64,000 nucleotides of DNA, taken from Telmatactis stephensoni (lineage: Eukaryota > Cnidaria > Anthozoa > Actiniaria > Isophelliidae). The notes under the pieces are model-generated. The model had not been told where the DNA came from and did not search any database. It was given only the letters and a program-made list of their open reading frames with translations. The position numbers and the translations under genes are program-made. Positions 23,291 through 34,804 of the stretch are shown here, in pieces; position 1 is the stretch's first letter, and the number at the start of each line of letters is the position of its first letter. Location of the stretch: positions 372,001-436,000 of the forward strand of contig JALIZF010001577.1 of NCBI GenBank assembly GCA_029948255.1. The letters are read 5' to 3'.

Positions 23291-26200
23291 TCACTTCTTT
23301 TTTCTTCGTCCACGACTCTTATTCCCCTCATTGGGGTTCCTCTTATTCCAGTATTTCCCTTGCACGTGGAATCCCAAATGTACAGCACGACTGTTGACGT
23401 CACGGTTCGTAAACGGGGAGGACCGAGCCACGAAATCAGGGTCCATGGCGTCAACTTTGTCTCGTTTTGGTGGCAGGCGCCGTTGACCACGTGGTTGGTC
23501 TTCTACGAGGAGGGGATTTTCACCACTTCTGCCTCCTTGTGGAAGAGGAAGAGGGAACTGGAAATTGAATAAACAGTGGGATTTAGAGACGTACTTTGCA
23601 AACTAAATATGGCGATCGTTTGAGCCTAAACTCGAGGGGATTTCAATTCTATCCTCCTGGACTCAGTGCACATGTGCTGTAGAGACCTGTTTTCATTTTG
23701 TGAGGGATAAAAATACATATTATAACTCAGCCAGCCATGCACTCAAGTAACAAGTTAGTTTTTATCTTTAGAAGAAGCCATTAATACGGCCAAGTTTGGG
23801 TCAAAATTGTATTAATGCGGTTGGGCAAAATAAAGGCTTAGCACAATATCAAATGGAATTTTACCAGGCCAAAAATGCGGCCGTAATAACACGATGGCCG
23901 AAAGGTGAGGTTCCACTGAATTTAGTCTCCATTAACAAGTGGTAACATTAAAAAGAGATCAGCAAAACCAATAAAATGTTAGTCCTCCTGAGGTCGGGGT
24001 AGAGATTTCTGGAAGGCTACAATAATGCATAATAAAACTATAGTAGATTTATCCCATCACTTACTTTTTTGCCTCGAATGTTAAATGGTCTTTTTCTGTT
24101 CGGGATATTGTATCTAGTGACACCATTTTCATCAACTGATACAGAGACACGGGTCAGAGTCTTGTTACCACACCAAGGACAAAACCGTTTATCCATCTGA
24201 TGGGTCACCCTACAAAGAGTAGAATATTTAGACTGTGACAATGAGTTTAGCTTGGATATGTGTTTTGTGTTATGGGATTTATTCTACAACTACAAATAGC
24301 TGGAAAGATGTGCAGCCAGGAGAGAAATGGTAGAAATGTATTCAATTGTTACTGGCTGGGCAAAGAACTCACGAAAAAAAATTACTTGACAGGACTCAAA
24401 CCCTTGACCTTCCAGATACCAGTTGGATGCTCTTTCACTTTATATGGCCTGTATACTATAGGCTCAAAATGTCTGAGTTCAGTTCAGGACTCAATATACA
24501 CCAAATGGAAATATGGCAGCAAATTTGAATAACTATTGTTTTATACTGACTAGCCTCTCATTCATGTGAAAATGCTTTTGTGTTTCCCTGTGAACACGAG
24601 GCTAGTCAGTCCAGAGCAATAGTTATTCAAATTTGCCACCATATTTGCATTTGGTGTATACATGTTGTAATTATTAAATAACTAGATAGGAAGATATTCA
24701 GATAAGACAGATTTGCTGTGGTGTTGTAATGCTAGTGTGCTGACCATCTTCAAAATAACTTTTCGCATGTTGCTTTGTTTAAAACAAGCAATTGATCTCT
24801 GGTTGGCAAATGAATGGCAAAGGCTTACATCAACATGAGGAGCACTATAGATAACACGAGAAACAACTTACCTAAAACATGCATAACATTTAAGAACATA
24901 ACTTTTTGCTTCACGTATAAGCATTCCATCCACTGATACCACATGTAGTCCCATTTGAATTAACACATTCTGAAGAACAAGATGTGAAACAAGTGTTTGT
25001 AAGTCCCTGATGATGATTTTAAGTTAGAATATGAAACAAGGGGTGGGGTATAATAATACGATTTAAACCCATATTTTTATCCTTGCAATAACCAGGGATG
25101 ATCAACGACAATCAACCTCCCCCCTCCAGACCTCAAGCTTTACATTAATATGTGGTACAAATGGTGAATGGCATGGCTGACAAAAGGGTGAGAGGGCTGG
25201 CCATTCACCACTGTGGTCCAGGTTCAAGTCCCAGCTCAGGCATTGGATCATATTCGAACTAAGTTTGTTGATGTGTTGTTCTCTACCATGCCACAAGTTT
25301 TTTGTCTGGGTTCTCTGGTTTTTCCTCCCTCACCAAAATTCAGTGGAAACCTCTCATCAGTGGACACCAATTCTGACAGGAGGTTCAACTCTATTACAGT
25401 GGAACCTCCAGTAATAGACACTTTGGTAAGGGTATCCACTTATGGAAGGTTCAACTGATTAATTCAATTAATTCCATACATAATTACTCGTGCCCAGGCC
25501 TTTAGGCCGGCACGAGTCTAGGTTTGCGTTTTCAATCTATCGTCGTAGTCGAGAATGTGCCATGAAAACGAGGCAAGCCACAGGCACCCCAGGCAATCAT
25601 TTAGAGCCGTGTAACACCAGCGTATACAGCAAATAGACGGGTCCGGGTTCGTAATCCTCATGGAACAAAAAGAATTTTTTTTTCGCCTTGTTATGTAGTA
25701 AATATTATCTTTTCATTTTTTTGTATGCTTTTTTCTGGTTTTGAAGCATTTTAAGCTGTCTTTTAATTTGATTTAATTTCCAATATATTTTGACTCAAGC
25801 GACAGCTTGTCTGGCGATTGTCTGGCTCTTCGATTTGAGAAATTCAAGAATGTATTTCAATGTTATTCTCTGTTATTAAATGGTATGGCTAAAATTTTTG
25901 GGCGTACAAACTAAATTAATACTATTAGAAAGTCAATGATTACAAAGCAACAGCTACTTTAAAATATCAAAGAAAATAGACAGAGGTCAAACAGGTCACC
26001 CAAACAGGACGGTGTGCTTTCGTGACGCTACAACTAACATGTGAATCGCTGTTTTTAAAATACCCTAGCAGCTATAAAATTACTTAATAATATCAGACAT
26101 AAAGGCAGCTCATATATAATTGCCTTTTTAATTGGAAATTTAGGAGCAAGACCGATACCTCCATGAGTTCAAATCAGCTTGCCGGCGAATAAGCAGACAA

Positions 26201-29187
26201 ATATTCCACCGTTCAGTACCGAACTCAAAACGTGACCAAACTGGCTTTAAAACATATTTATTCTTATGTGAGACTGAATTCCACTTGGGCACGAGTAAAC
26301 GCACTATGTGCGTCTAGTTCAATATATGGTACCTGCATAGCAAAATCTGTAGTTAAACAGCCAACTTCTACATCAGCAGGAACAGTTTCCATTCCACTTT
26401 CACCCATTTCATTTCTAATAGCTTGGATATTGCCAGGGGTAATCCATCCCTCTTCGTCTTCTTCTACAAACCCCTCATCTTCACCAGAATCATCTGGTCT
26501 ATTCATTTCCTGGATGTCCATTTGTTCTGCTCCACCAACAGCTTGAGGTTGGTCAATGGAGGGTTCTTCAATTGAATGATGACTGTACATTGAAAACGAA
26601 ATAGCAACGATAAATTGATAAGCTTTACATTAAAAATGTACAGCCAGACCAATGCCCAGGGTCTGAAAATATACTGCAGATCAGATAATTAGAATTTAGC
26701 CTCTACTTACTCTGGTACACTACTACTGGAAGCCATAGCATGTGTCTGTCCTGATATGCTACAACCAGGTAGAGCAGAAATCTCATCTATTTCATCTTCC
26801 AGTGTTTTATTATTGCCATCTCCTACTGGGTCTTCGTCTGTGGTAGAATCCTCATGACAGGCAGGAACTTCAGCCATTTCTTCATCTCTTTCATTAACTG
26901 AAGTTGTGTTTGAATCCCACTGATAGAAATAACGATAAAGGAATGAATGAATGAATGCATAAAAGAAAGGAAAGGCAATGGGAAGGAAGGAAGGAAGGAA
27001 CGAAGGAAGGAAGGAAGGAAGAGGAAAGGAGAAGAGGGAGGGACAGAGAGATGGAAGGAAACAAAAGAAGAAGACAGTAGCTAGGAATGGGCAAACTAAG
27101 AAATCTCATTTTCTGAAAGCAAAATTTGTTCTACAAATGTAGAATACAAATCAAAATAATTTAATATGAAATAATTTCTACCTTTTCTACAAAGAATCCT
27201 GGAATTTTGTGAAGATTTTGACCTTTTGAAATCTGGACCTTAAAATATGTTAAAACATGTGTTAAAAGCAATTACCAGAAAAAAAGTAATTACTAGAAAA
27301 AAGCCTAATGAACTCGAAGTTGATCAGTGAACTCCCTACTTTGTTACCAGTATAATCAAAAGAGTGTCCACTGCATGATCTAAAAAAACCTTTTTTTTTT
27401 TTCGCCTGGGATGTTTTTTTTTCATTGGCCTTCAATATTTACAACAGTTTGACAGTCCAAGATGACTTTTTTGCAAAATAACAATAATCTAAGGCCCATA
27501 GAATGTGAAATCTTGAGACTATTTTTTGGAGGTGTGTGAGGAAGAAGACCCTTAACCATCCCTAGTCATCCTTGCTTCTTGTCTGTAATCGCCTGGCATG
27601 ATGTGTTGCTACAATAGCAGCAGGGTAACAGTTATAACTAGTACGCAGTGGGTTTATTAAGGGCCAGGCATCAGGAAATTGGCCAGCTGTCGACATGAAT
27701 TTGCTGGGTTTTGCCTGGCTGTCTTGAGAAACTCAAACCAACTTCTGATAATCAATATCTCTGGTCTTGCCAGGGTGTCAGAGCCCGATGCCTTGAAGTT
27801 TCAAATCTCAATGAATCCTCTGAGTAGGGTGTCCAAATTGGAGAGTTGACTGAATGAAATCACTGTACACCTACCTGGTTGACTGGTTTTGTTTTAAGAT
27901 GCTCTGTACCACAATTCTCTTTCTCTAATTGATATGTAAGTGCTAACACTCTTAGATCCACAGCTGATAACACTTTAAAATCTCCAGTTAACTTTGTAAA
28001 GTCTGTAACTAAAACATAAAGCAAAAGATATTTTATAGACACATATAATATGTAATGCCTTGCAAAACCATACAGGTTCTGCATGCGACATGATACAAAT
28101 GAAGATGGCACATCTGTGATTAGTATTCAGAATTAGCTATTGCATTCATCATTAATAGAAATAAATGTAAATGTATGATGATACTAAAGAACTAAGCTAC
28201 CACCACATCAGAAAATTCTGAGTCCCAGTTGGGAAGAACATCCATCTAGATAATCGGAAGGTTGTGGGTTGAATCGGTTCCCACCTGGGGCTCAGATTTT
28301 TCTGATGTGGTTGTAGTTATGTTTTTAATTTTGTCATTAATGTTCTAAAGAAGACTTATGAGCTACCGGTATATATACAATGTACATGTAAGTTGTTTTT
28401 CTAGTAATAACCTGTCAAAAGTGATGTCTTTGAGCTCTTTTGATACCCGAAAAGATACCAGGAAATGCTAACACTCTAAACTTCAACTTTAACACCCTTA
28501 AAGATACCAAATTGCTGATTTTTACCCCTAAGAGATACTACGAGCACACCTGATCCTTTTACAATGGCGTTACCCCCGGGAGTTAAAGTTACAATGAAAT
28601 GTATCTACTGTACAAGTTCTACCACGTTAGTGATTTTCACTTACATGTAACTAGTATGCCCGACCCCACAAGCTTTTAGCTTCAGATTTTATCGTGTTTA
28701 AATAAAAGCTATCATATCATAGAAGAAAAAGCGCAATAAGATGTATCCTTTATATACAATGTAAAAGAAAAGACGAGTCAATCTAGAAGACGTAATAATA
28801 ATAATTGGATGACGAAGCTTATAAATCGAATAAGCTTTTAAATTAATAATATCAAAGTAAAGAGCCAATCCTTGTTAAGGTTGATTTTATAGGATGATAC
28901 AAGGGTAGTATGGATAATTCAAAACATCTAATGTGATTAAACAAGAACTTTTTTTGTGACGAAGACCAGTTCTTACCAGCTTTAATTGCCTCTGTCGAAG
29001 GCTGCTTGAAAATCAATTCATACGGCAAAACGGCGAGTCTCTGTCTCGTAGTAACATCTTTTATCTCCTGTACGACTTCTTGAAGGGTATAGATTCTTTT
29101 ACCAATCGATTGAAGCTCAACATGTTTAATAAAACCAGCAGAATCGACGACAAGATGTCGTACTTCCCCTTGTGCCTTCGCCGCCAT
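23291..29187 (-). CDS. NOB1: NOB1, PIN-domain endonuclease of 40S ribosome maturation
   Basis: Family role: cleaves the 3' end of 18S rRNA in cytoplasmic pre-40S particles. Seven exons on the minus strand (29187-28977, 28008-27875, 26919-26711, 26582-26333, 24969-24872, 24209-24065, 23557-23291) join with matching phases to 438 codons including the stop; human NOB1 is slightly shorter. The PIN domain starts with HLVVDSAGFIK (catalytic Asp) and includes RLAVLPYEL. An acidic linker follows (about 118-235), then GCLTTDFAMQNVLIQMGL, the zinc ribbon (CYACF...CPWCG) and a C-terminal tail with NPLLVEDQ and a basic end (SRGRRKKK). The start ATG lies in AAGATGGCGGCG, a YY1-type start-site motif. No frameshift or missing motif. 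Confidence 0.97.
24494..24664. mobile_element. Inverted-repeat element in the last-but-one NOB1 intron region
   Basis: TATACACCAAATGGAAATATGG on the left pairs with CATATTTGCATTTGGTGTAT on the right. The inner arms AACTATTGTTTTATACTGACTAGCCTC and GAGGCTAGTCAGTCC...AATAGTT also pair. A tRNA-like block (GGACTCAAACCCTTGACC, complement of a B box) lies just upstream at 24382. Confidence 0.65.
25170..25350 (+). repeat. SINE-like segment in a NOB1 intron
   Basis: GTCCAGGTTCAAGTCCCAGC at about 25215 fits a pol III B box. It is followed by GTGTTGTTCTCTACCATGCC and a TCTGGGTTCTCTGGTTTTTCC tail resembling the 3' parts of tRNA-derived SINEs in cnidarians. The A box is not clear, so the copy may be 5'-truncated. 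Confidence 0.45.
26937..27064. repeat. GGAA-rich microsatellite in NOB1 intron 2
   Basis: GAATGAATGAAT passes into GGAAGGAAGGAA repeats with purine-only stretches. It begins about 18 bp upstream (on the minus-strand transcript) of the acceptor of exon 26919-26711. On the transcribed strand it is pyrimidine-rich, so it may extend that acceptor's polypyrimidine tract. Confidence 0.85.
28199..28322 (+). repeat. SINE-like / inverted-repeat fragment
   Basis: ACATCAGAAAATTCTGAGTCC on the left and GGGGCTCAGATTTTTCTGATG on the right form an inverted repeat. Between them, GGTTGTGGGTTGAATCGG resembles a B box. It lies in NOB1 intron 1. Confidence 0.45.
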
Positions 29188-30505
29188 CTTGAAATATCTT
29201 ACACACAGGTAGCCCAAAAGCGTTTTATAACACAAGGAGTTTTGCAAAAATAGATGTAACAAAATACATAAATAGATCTGATATGTTAGATTTTGTACGT
29301 TTACTTTTGTGGGAATTGACAATATAAAAAATTGCTACGTTATTCATTTAGATATACCTCTGAAAAGAAGTGTATTAGTGGGTTTCCTGTGTCGAGCACG
29401 TTTTCGCAGGAGTTGCGTAATGTTTACGATCCCGTTTCAAAAATTAAGGTGGCTATCAGCCTATTTTTTTACTTAGGAAAAATTCGCGAAAAATGATATG
29501 ATACACAATATATTGGATAGATAAAGTGAAAAATTATCATGGAACCATTTTATAAAGGTTATATATTGCAGTGGAAAGTCATTCTGAATAAGCACACACC
29601 AAAATAACATGGACGCAAATGCCAATAAAATTCACAAGCCACAAGGCTATGGTATGACTCAAGATCTTGTGCATTTATCTTAATGGCTTTTATTGCTATA
29701 CATACTCTTGGGTAGAAAAAGTGGGGAGGAAAGGGGGAGGGGAGGAGAGGAGAGGGGAGGAGTGAACGAATCTAAAAGAGGTCACAGTGCTTACATTTGT
29801 TTACTCGGCGGACGAGTCATAAAATGCAACTTTTGCTCGTACGTCATAAAACGTTGACATGTCTCTACAGTGCATGCGCAACCGAGGAGGGTCGAAAGCC
29901 ACCGAGTGAACGATCAAACGAGCGTCTTTAGCTACCGGTTTCCTCCATTCTCAAGTTCTTTGAATGCAAATTAAATTCCTTCCTCGGGTCTTCGCTTCCA
30001 AAAAATAAAAAATAACAACAACAATAACAACAACAACAGACAGTAAACAAACAGAAACAAAAAACAAACAGACAAACAAAACAAAACAAAAAACAAAACG
30101 AAACAAAACAAAACAAAACAGAAAAAAAACACCACCTTTTTTTGAGTACTTTTTTTTGTGCAGCAGATTGATTTTCTATGAAGAAGTAAACTTAAAAGCT
30201 TATATGCTGTTTAATTTGTGGTTGTGCATGAGTTTTCTAAGAAACGCATTGCATCTGTCCAGTAGTCTTCTAGTTATGGTGTCTTTTCAGGGTCTCTGTA
30301 TCGCGTTTTATTTGACATTATATACGAAGCAAATACTTTCCAAACGTTTGATAACAAGTTAATTTCCATACCTTTAGAGCCTCCACCCGAACGCATTTGA
30401 AAATAGAATACGTAGTAGAGATTTATTAGGGGAATGGCTTGGAAAACAAAAGTTTATAAATACTAGTTCTCTAGGATATCCACGGTATTCCACTCGAAAC
30501 TATTG

Positions 30506-30996
30506 TATACACCTATTTCAAAAAAGGTTGTCACCGCTAAGGCCCAGTTCAGACGTCGAACTTTTGCCGCGTCGAATCTAATAGTTGCATTTTGTAGATG
30601 AGAATTGCAGCTTCTGAACCAAATGAATTTGACAAATTTGATTCAAACTGAATTTTTCAATTTAATACTTAATCGAATCTGTCAAATACAATAGGTTCAG
30701 ACGCCGCACTTCTCATTTACAAAATGCAACTATTAGATTCGACACGGCAAAAGTTCGACGTCTGAACTTGGCCTAAGAGCGATAGGCGATAGGTAATAGG
30801 TCATTCCAAGACCGCAAAGCACTATTGGTTTCTTAATTAAGCCATCCTAAATCTTTCTTTACACTCTTCCATCAAATATTTGGCAATTCATATGTAAATC
30901 AATTAGAAATCAATAGTGCTTTGCGGTCTTGGAATGACCTATTACCTATCGCCTATCGCTCTTAGCGGTGACAACCTTTTTTGAAATAGGTGTATA
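30506..30996. mobile_element. Outer palindromic element interrupted by a second MITE
   Basis: The left arm (TATACACCTATTTCAAAAAAGG...CACCGCTAA) is split after TAA. It resumes at 30774 (TAAGAGCGATAGGCGATAGG...) and pairs with one continuous right arm ending at 30996. The right arm shows the original sequence CGCTAAGAGCG, so the inner element plus one TAA is an insertion. Confidence 0.88.
30541..30773. mobile_element. Inner MITE (GGCCCAGTTCAGACGTCG termini) with TAA duplication
   Basis: Termini GGCCCAGTTCAGACGTCGAA and their reverse complement (one base different) are flanked by TAA at 30538-30540 and 30774-30776. The intact right arm of the surrounding palindrome has only one TAA. The TAA duplication and G-rich ends fit PIF/Harbinger-type elements. 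Noncoding. Confidence 0.88.
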
Positions 30997-32180
30997 TAAC
31001 TATGTTATCCCACACCATAGAAAATACAGCCAACTACCGCAATGTTTCATGGGAAGAGACAGTTGAATACTCTTCTAGAGCTGGTCTCTGAAAGTCTGAC
31101 TGGTACCAACCCAGGATTGAGATGAATAGTTTTCTTAAGAGTTAATCCTGGATTACCACTAATCGGCCTTGCCTGAACAATTAGCCTGATTATTAGACGG
31201 TTGGAGATCGTTCGTTACACTAATAGACGGTTGGAGATCAATCGTTAGATTAATATATAGGCGGTTGGAGATCGTTCGTTACACTAACAGACTGGTTAGT
31301 GATCCGTTTGTTACATACACTAACGAACGATCTTCGTCTCTCTGATAATCAGACCATTGATCAATGGGATAAAAAGGACCAGAACGGAGGAAAATCAAGT
31401 CGTTTACAGCCGTGATTCCTGAGCCGCAGTTTAAAATGCCAGAGACATCGAGATTATTTCTGAAGCCAAAAAGCCAAAACTCTTAAAATTCTGAGAAGTT
31501 TCCTTTTCGTATGCCGATATCAACAGACGATAAAATCGGTCGATTCGCTTTGATCTGTAAGACAATATTTTGTCTTAATGCTGCCGCGTAGATACTGAAC
31601 TAGTACTATCTAAGGAAGACAATCTTGAGCAGCAAAACTTTTTTCTGCTTGTAGAAAAAAAGGAATATTGTAAGTTCCTTTATTACAAATCGATGAAAAT
31701 AAACAAACAAATATAGAGGAAAACATTTTTGGCAGTCACAAACACACTTGGCAGTCCCGTTATAGTCTCGTTTTAACTTTAATTTTTGTTCCGTTAGATT
31801 GGCAAAAATTGGAAAATAGCCAGTTGTTTAGAACTTCCAAGAGCAAGAATGTTCTAGCAAATGCATATCTTCAAGTCGGTTTTTACTTTTCCACGCTATT
31901 TAGACAACCGCCGTCATGACAGAAGAAAGATAAACACAGAAAGAGCAGGTGGACGGTTCAAATCGGCTGGTTTTAGTTGGTGATTTTATTCAGTAACTTT
32001 GATAACGATTGCAGCATCCCGCTGTGTACCAGCTAGACGGCGTGAAACGAGTTCTCATTATGATTTTTATTCGTCTTTGTTTAGAAGTTTCTTCAAAGCT
32101 AAGAGGAAAAGAACTCCTTAAACATCCGTTGGTTTGGACTCGTTGGACTCGGCTCAACTGGGCTGCGATTTCAAAACGCA

Positions 32181-32190
32181 AGCTCATATA
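32181..32190 (+). promoter_or_regulatory. Possible TATA element of the forkhead gene
   Basis: CATATATAAC lies about 45-50 bp before the start codon at 32234, giving room for a very short 5' leader. Motif and spacing only. Confidence 0.3.
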
Positions 32191-32233
32191 TAACGTATGA
32201 GCTAACTTTGCGGTATCAGCTTTTGAAGGTCAA

Positions 32234-32911
32234 ATGTTTTTCTCTGATAAAACAAACAATCATAGCTTCAACAACACAGAAATTGTTGGAAATCCTCCAA
32301 AACATGGCGGAATGAGTTTTCTGGGGAATGAGCCAATCAAAACTAAGCCTCCCATGACCTACAGAGCGATGATCGGTTTGGCCATACTGTCCGCTCCACA
32401 GAAGAAGCTCACTTTATCAGAAATCTACCGAGTCATCGAGAGAAACTTTCCAGTCTTTACATCGACGCGCTCTGGCTGGAAGAACACAGTACGACACAAC
32501 CTGTCCCTGCACGAATGTTTCGTGAAAGGGCGCGAAATCACGCAACGAAGAGGATGCTACTGGAGACTCCATGCACGCTATGAGGAGAGTATCAGACGAG
32601 AAGCGGCAAGTGAAAAATTCCAAGCATTAAGAAGTCTTGCAGAAGACTATGGTCACTATGATGAGGTAGCTTCGCCAGCAAGGACAACAAATACGTACCA
32701 CAGAGAAAGGCACGATTGGAGGATGCAGCCTTACCAAGCTCAGGAATTCACCGCTACTTATCGCGTACAGCAAACAATTAAGTCCGACCCTACGCCCTGT
32801 TGCTGTCACCCCTGGAATGGGGATCAACGCAGTTTAGCATTACCAGGCTTGGAATTCAGTGTGCCGTATGATGCAAGTGCTGATGGATGTTATAACTATA
32901 GCACTTACTAA
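32234..32911 (+). CDS. Intronless forkhead-box (FOX) transcription factor
   Basis: DNA-binding regulator acting in the nucleus. Single exon, 225 codons. The winged-helix domain covers about residues 38-120: it opens with KPPMTYRAMIGLAIL (usual KPPYSYIALI), continues with KKLTLSEIYRVIERNFPVF, the recognition helix GWKNTVRHNLSLHECFVK, and ends RRGCYWRLH. Family differences are Tyr to Met in the opening motif and Asn-Ser to Asn-Thr-Val before RHNLSL; the recognition helix itself is conserved. The rest is short and unstructured, with a Tyr-rich C-terminus (YNYSTY). The first ATG is used because it opens the ORF soon after a TATA-like element. I cannot name the FOX class. Intronless fox genes are common in invertebrates, but a retrocopy is possible; no poly(A) tract was seen. 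Confidence 0.93.
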   Translation: MFFSDKTNNHSFNNTEIVGNPPKHGGMSFLGNEPIKTKPPMTYRAMIGLAILSAPQKKLTLSEIYRVIERNFPVFTSTRSGWKNTVRHNLSLHECFVKGREITQRRGCYWRLHARYEESIRREAASEKFQALRSLAEDYGHYDEVASPARTTNTYHRERHDWRMQPYQAQEFTATYRVQQTIKSDPTPCCCHPWNGDQRSLALPGLEFSVPYDASADGCYNYSTY

Positions 32912-32960
32912 AACTTATGAAAAGTAAGGTTAATAACGAACAAAAAGTTATCAAAGAGAC

Positions 32961-33660
32961 ATCTCGAGTATATTAAGGCCTGGGTCAATCGTTAATTACT
33001 TAAAATTCGGATAAAAATTATTATGAAGACATCGAACATCTAAATCAACTTTTTTCCTCAATAAGTTACTAAACTCGACGTCCTTAATTTTTTGAGGGTA
33101 CGTTTATGATGTCACGTGACCTGATGACGTCACAGTGATCAAATATTGTGTAGTAAACTTCAAAGCAAAATGCGGTCGCGGGTATTACTAAAGACTTCAA
33201 AGTAACCATGCTTAACTGTGAGCCTGGATGTGCTTCACAACATACAGCCCGAAAAACTTGTAATCCACTTTACATTGTTGAGTTTTTCCTTTTTTTTGAA
33301 AAATAAGTAAAAGTCACGTGACCTGTTTTGGGCTTTATCTCACTAAAGAAAAACTGTAGTCAGGTTTTCCGGGTTGTTTATTTGGAAGCACATTAAGGCT
33401 CATAGTTAAGCATGGTTACTTTCAAGACTGGGGTTATACCCACGACCGCATTTTGCTTTGAAGTTTACAATACAATATTTGATCACTGTGACGTCATCAG
33501 GTCACGTGACATCTTAAAAGTACCCTAAAAAAATTAAGGACGTCGAGTTTAGTAACTTATAGAAGAAAAACGTTCATTTAGATGTTCTTTGTCTTCAAAA
33601 TATTTTTTATCCAAAATTTATACAATTAGCGATTGACCCAGGCCTTAATATACTCGAGAT
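32961..33660. mobile_element. 700-bp long palindrome (foldback element) after the forkhead gene
   Basis: The left end ATCTCGAGTATATTAAGGCC matches the reverse complement of the right end GGCCTTAATATACTCGAGAT exactly. The arms, each over 300 bp, stay complementary through GTCACGTGACCTGATGACGTC and AACCATGCTTAACT blocks to a centre near 33310. It has no coding capacity and begins 49 bp after the forkhead stop. Confidence 0.88.
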
Positions 33661-33725
33661 GATAAAACTTTAGGGTGTGTGTATCAAAAACATTATCTAA
33701 AGATAAAATTATGCGATAAAATACC

Positions 33726-34228
33726 TTATTCGTACTTAATTTCGCGACTTTGGCGAGACAGTATTTCGCGAGGCTTTATTTTCGCGATTTCGATAAGACA
33801 ACATGAAAAAGGGCAATAAATTTCGCGAAAACGTTGAACTCGACTCGACGGCGAAAAACGCTCAAGTGTTGGACCGATACAAGAAACTTGTGAGCGAGAA
33901 CTACAAGGATTGAGCCAATTAATGGCATGCAATTTTCTGATGACTGTACAAATGATATTCTCAAAGATTTGCTCGATCGATGAAAGTGATTCAGATGAAG
34001 ATGAGATATGAAATGGAACTTATTGGTTGTACTGAACCCCGGGACTGAACATAAGTGAACATCGATCCGTTTTTGTCTTGATTTTAAGTTGTATATGTTC
34101 ATATTGATTTATGCCCAGGCTACTAAATTTTCGCGGGGCTTTTTATTCGCAGAGCTTTAATTTCGCGATTTTTTTTTTCAATCACGAAAATCGCAAAATT
34201 AAAGACGCGCGAGAGTAAGTACGAATAA
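33726..34228. mobile_element. Element with TTATTCGTACTTA termini and TTCGCG repeats
   Basis: The left end TTATTCGTACTTAATTTCGC pairs with the right end GTAAGTACGAATAA. TTTCGCGA words recur at both ends (ATTTCGCGAGGCTTT; AATTTCGCGATTTT). The middle, about 300 bp, is unique DNA. It resembles a non-autonomous DNA transposon with a captured or divergent interior. Confidence 0.6.
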
Positions 34229-34804
34229 AATATAAGAAACATTATAAGGTAATAAAATAAGGACGTTCAACGTAGCACGTCATTATCAAGTCAAAGAAAA
34301 TAATATGGCGCTTTTGTCATTAAACTGATAGATATTTATCCTTTTTCCCGCCATCCAAGTTGTAATATTTAAGTTTCTAATAAAGTGATTATGCGCTACT
34401 TAGCAACACAGAAATATATGGCTTTTTAACTTGTTTTTATTGGAGGATATTATAAATAAACTGTAACAGTTTTTAAGCTGGACCCTTCGACCACCACAGT
34501 CCTACCCACCTAGTCCAGTCTTTTGGATCGACTTTCTTTATGATGCTCCGAGAAAAAATTGATCCCATTTCATTCTTTATTTTTCATTTTTTCATAATAT
34601 ATCTAAATATATTTCTAGTGCGCGCATGCGCGCTTTTGGGCGTCATCTTTAGCACCAGAACTCATTCCTTGTAGCATGCAAACCTGGCTGCTATGGTTAT
34701 GTGCTATTGATAAAGCAGTATTGCAACTGGAAGACTTTCCTGTGCAAGAATATTTAGAAATATATGAGCTTGTAGAGCAACCAATAATTTGAAATAGAAG
34801 AACA

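Larger units (their letters stand above)
29188..32180. other. Intergenic region between divergent NOB1 and forkhead genes
   Basis: No convincing exon. It holds an A-rich (AACAA)n tract at about 30002-30125, the nested inverted-repeat pair at 30506-30996, and a short tandem repeat at about 31190-31320 built on GGTTGGAGATCGTTCGTTAC (about three units). The stretch 31350-32180 shows nothing I can name. Confidence 0.6.
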
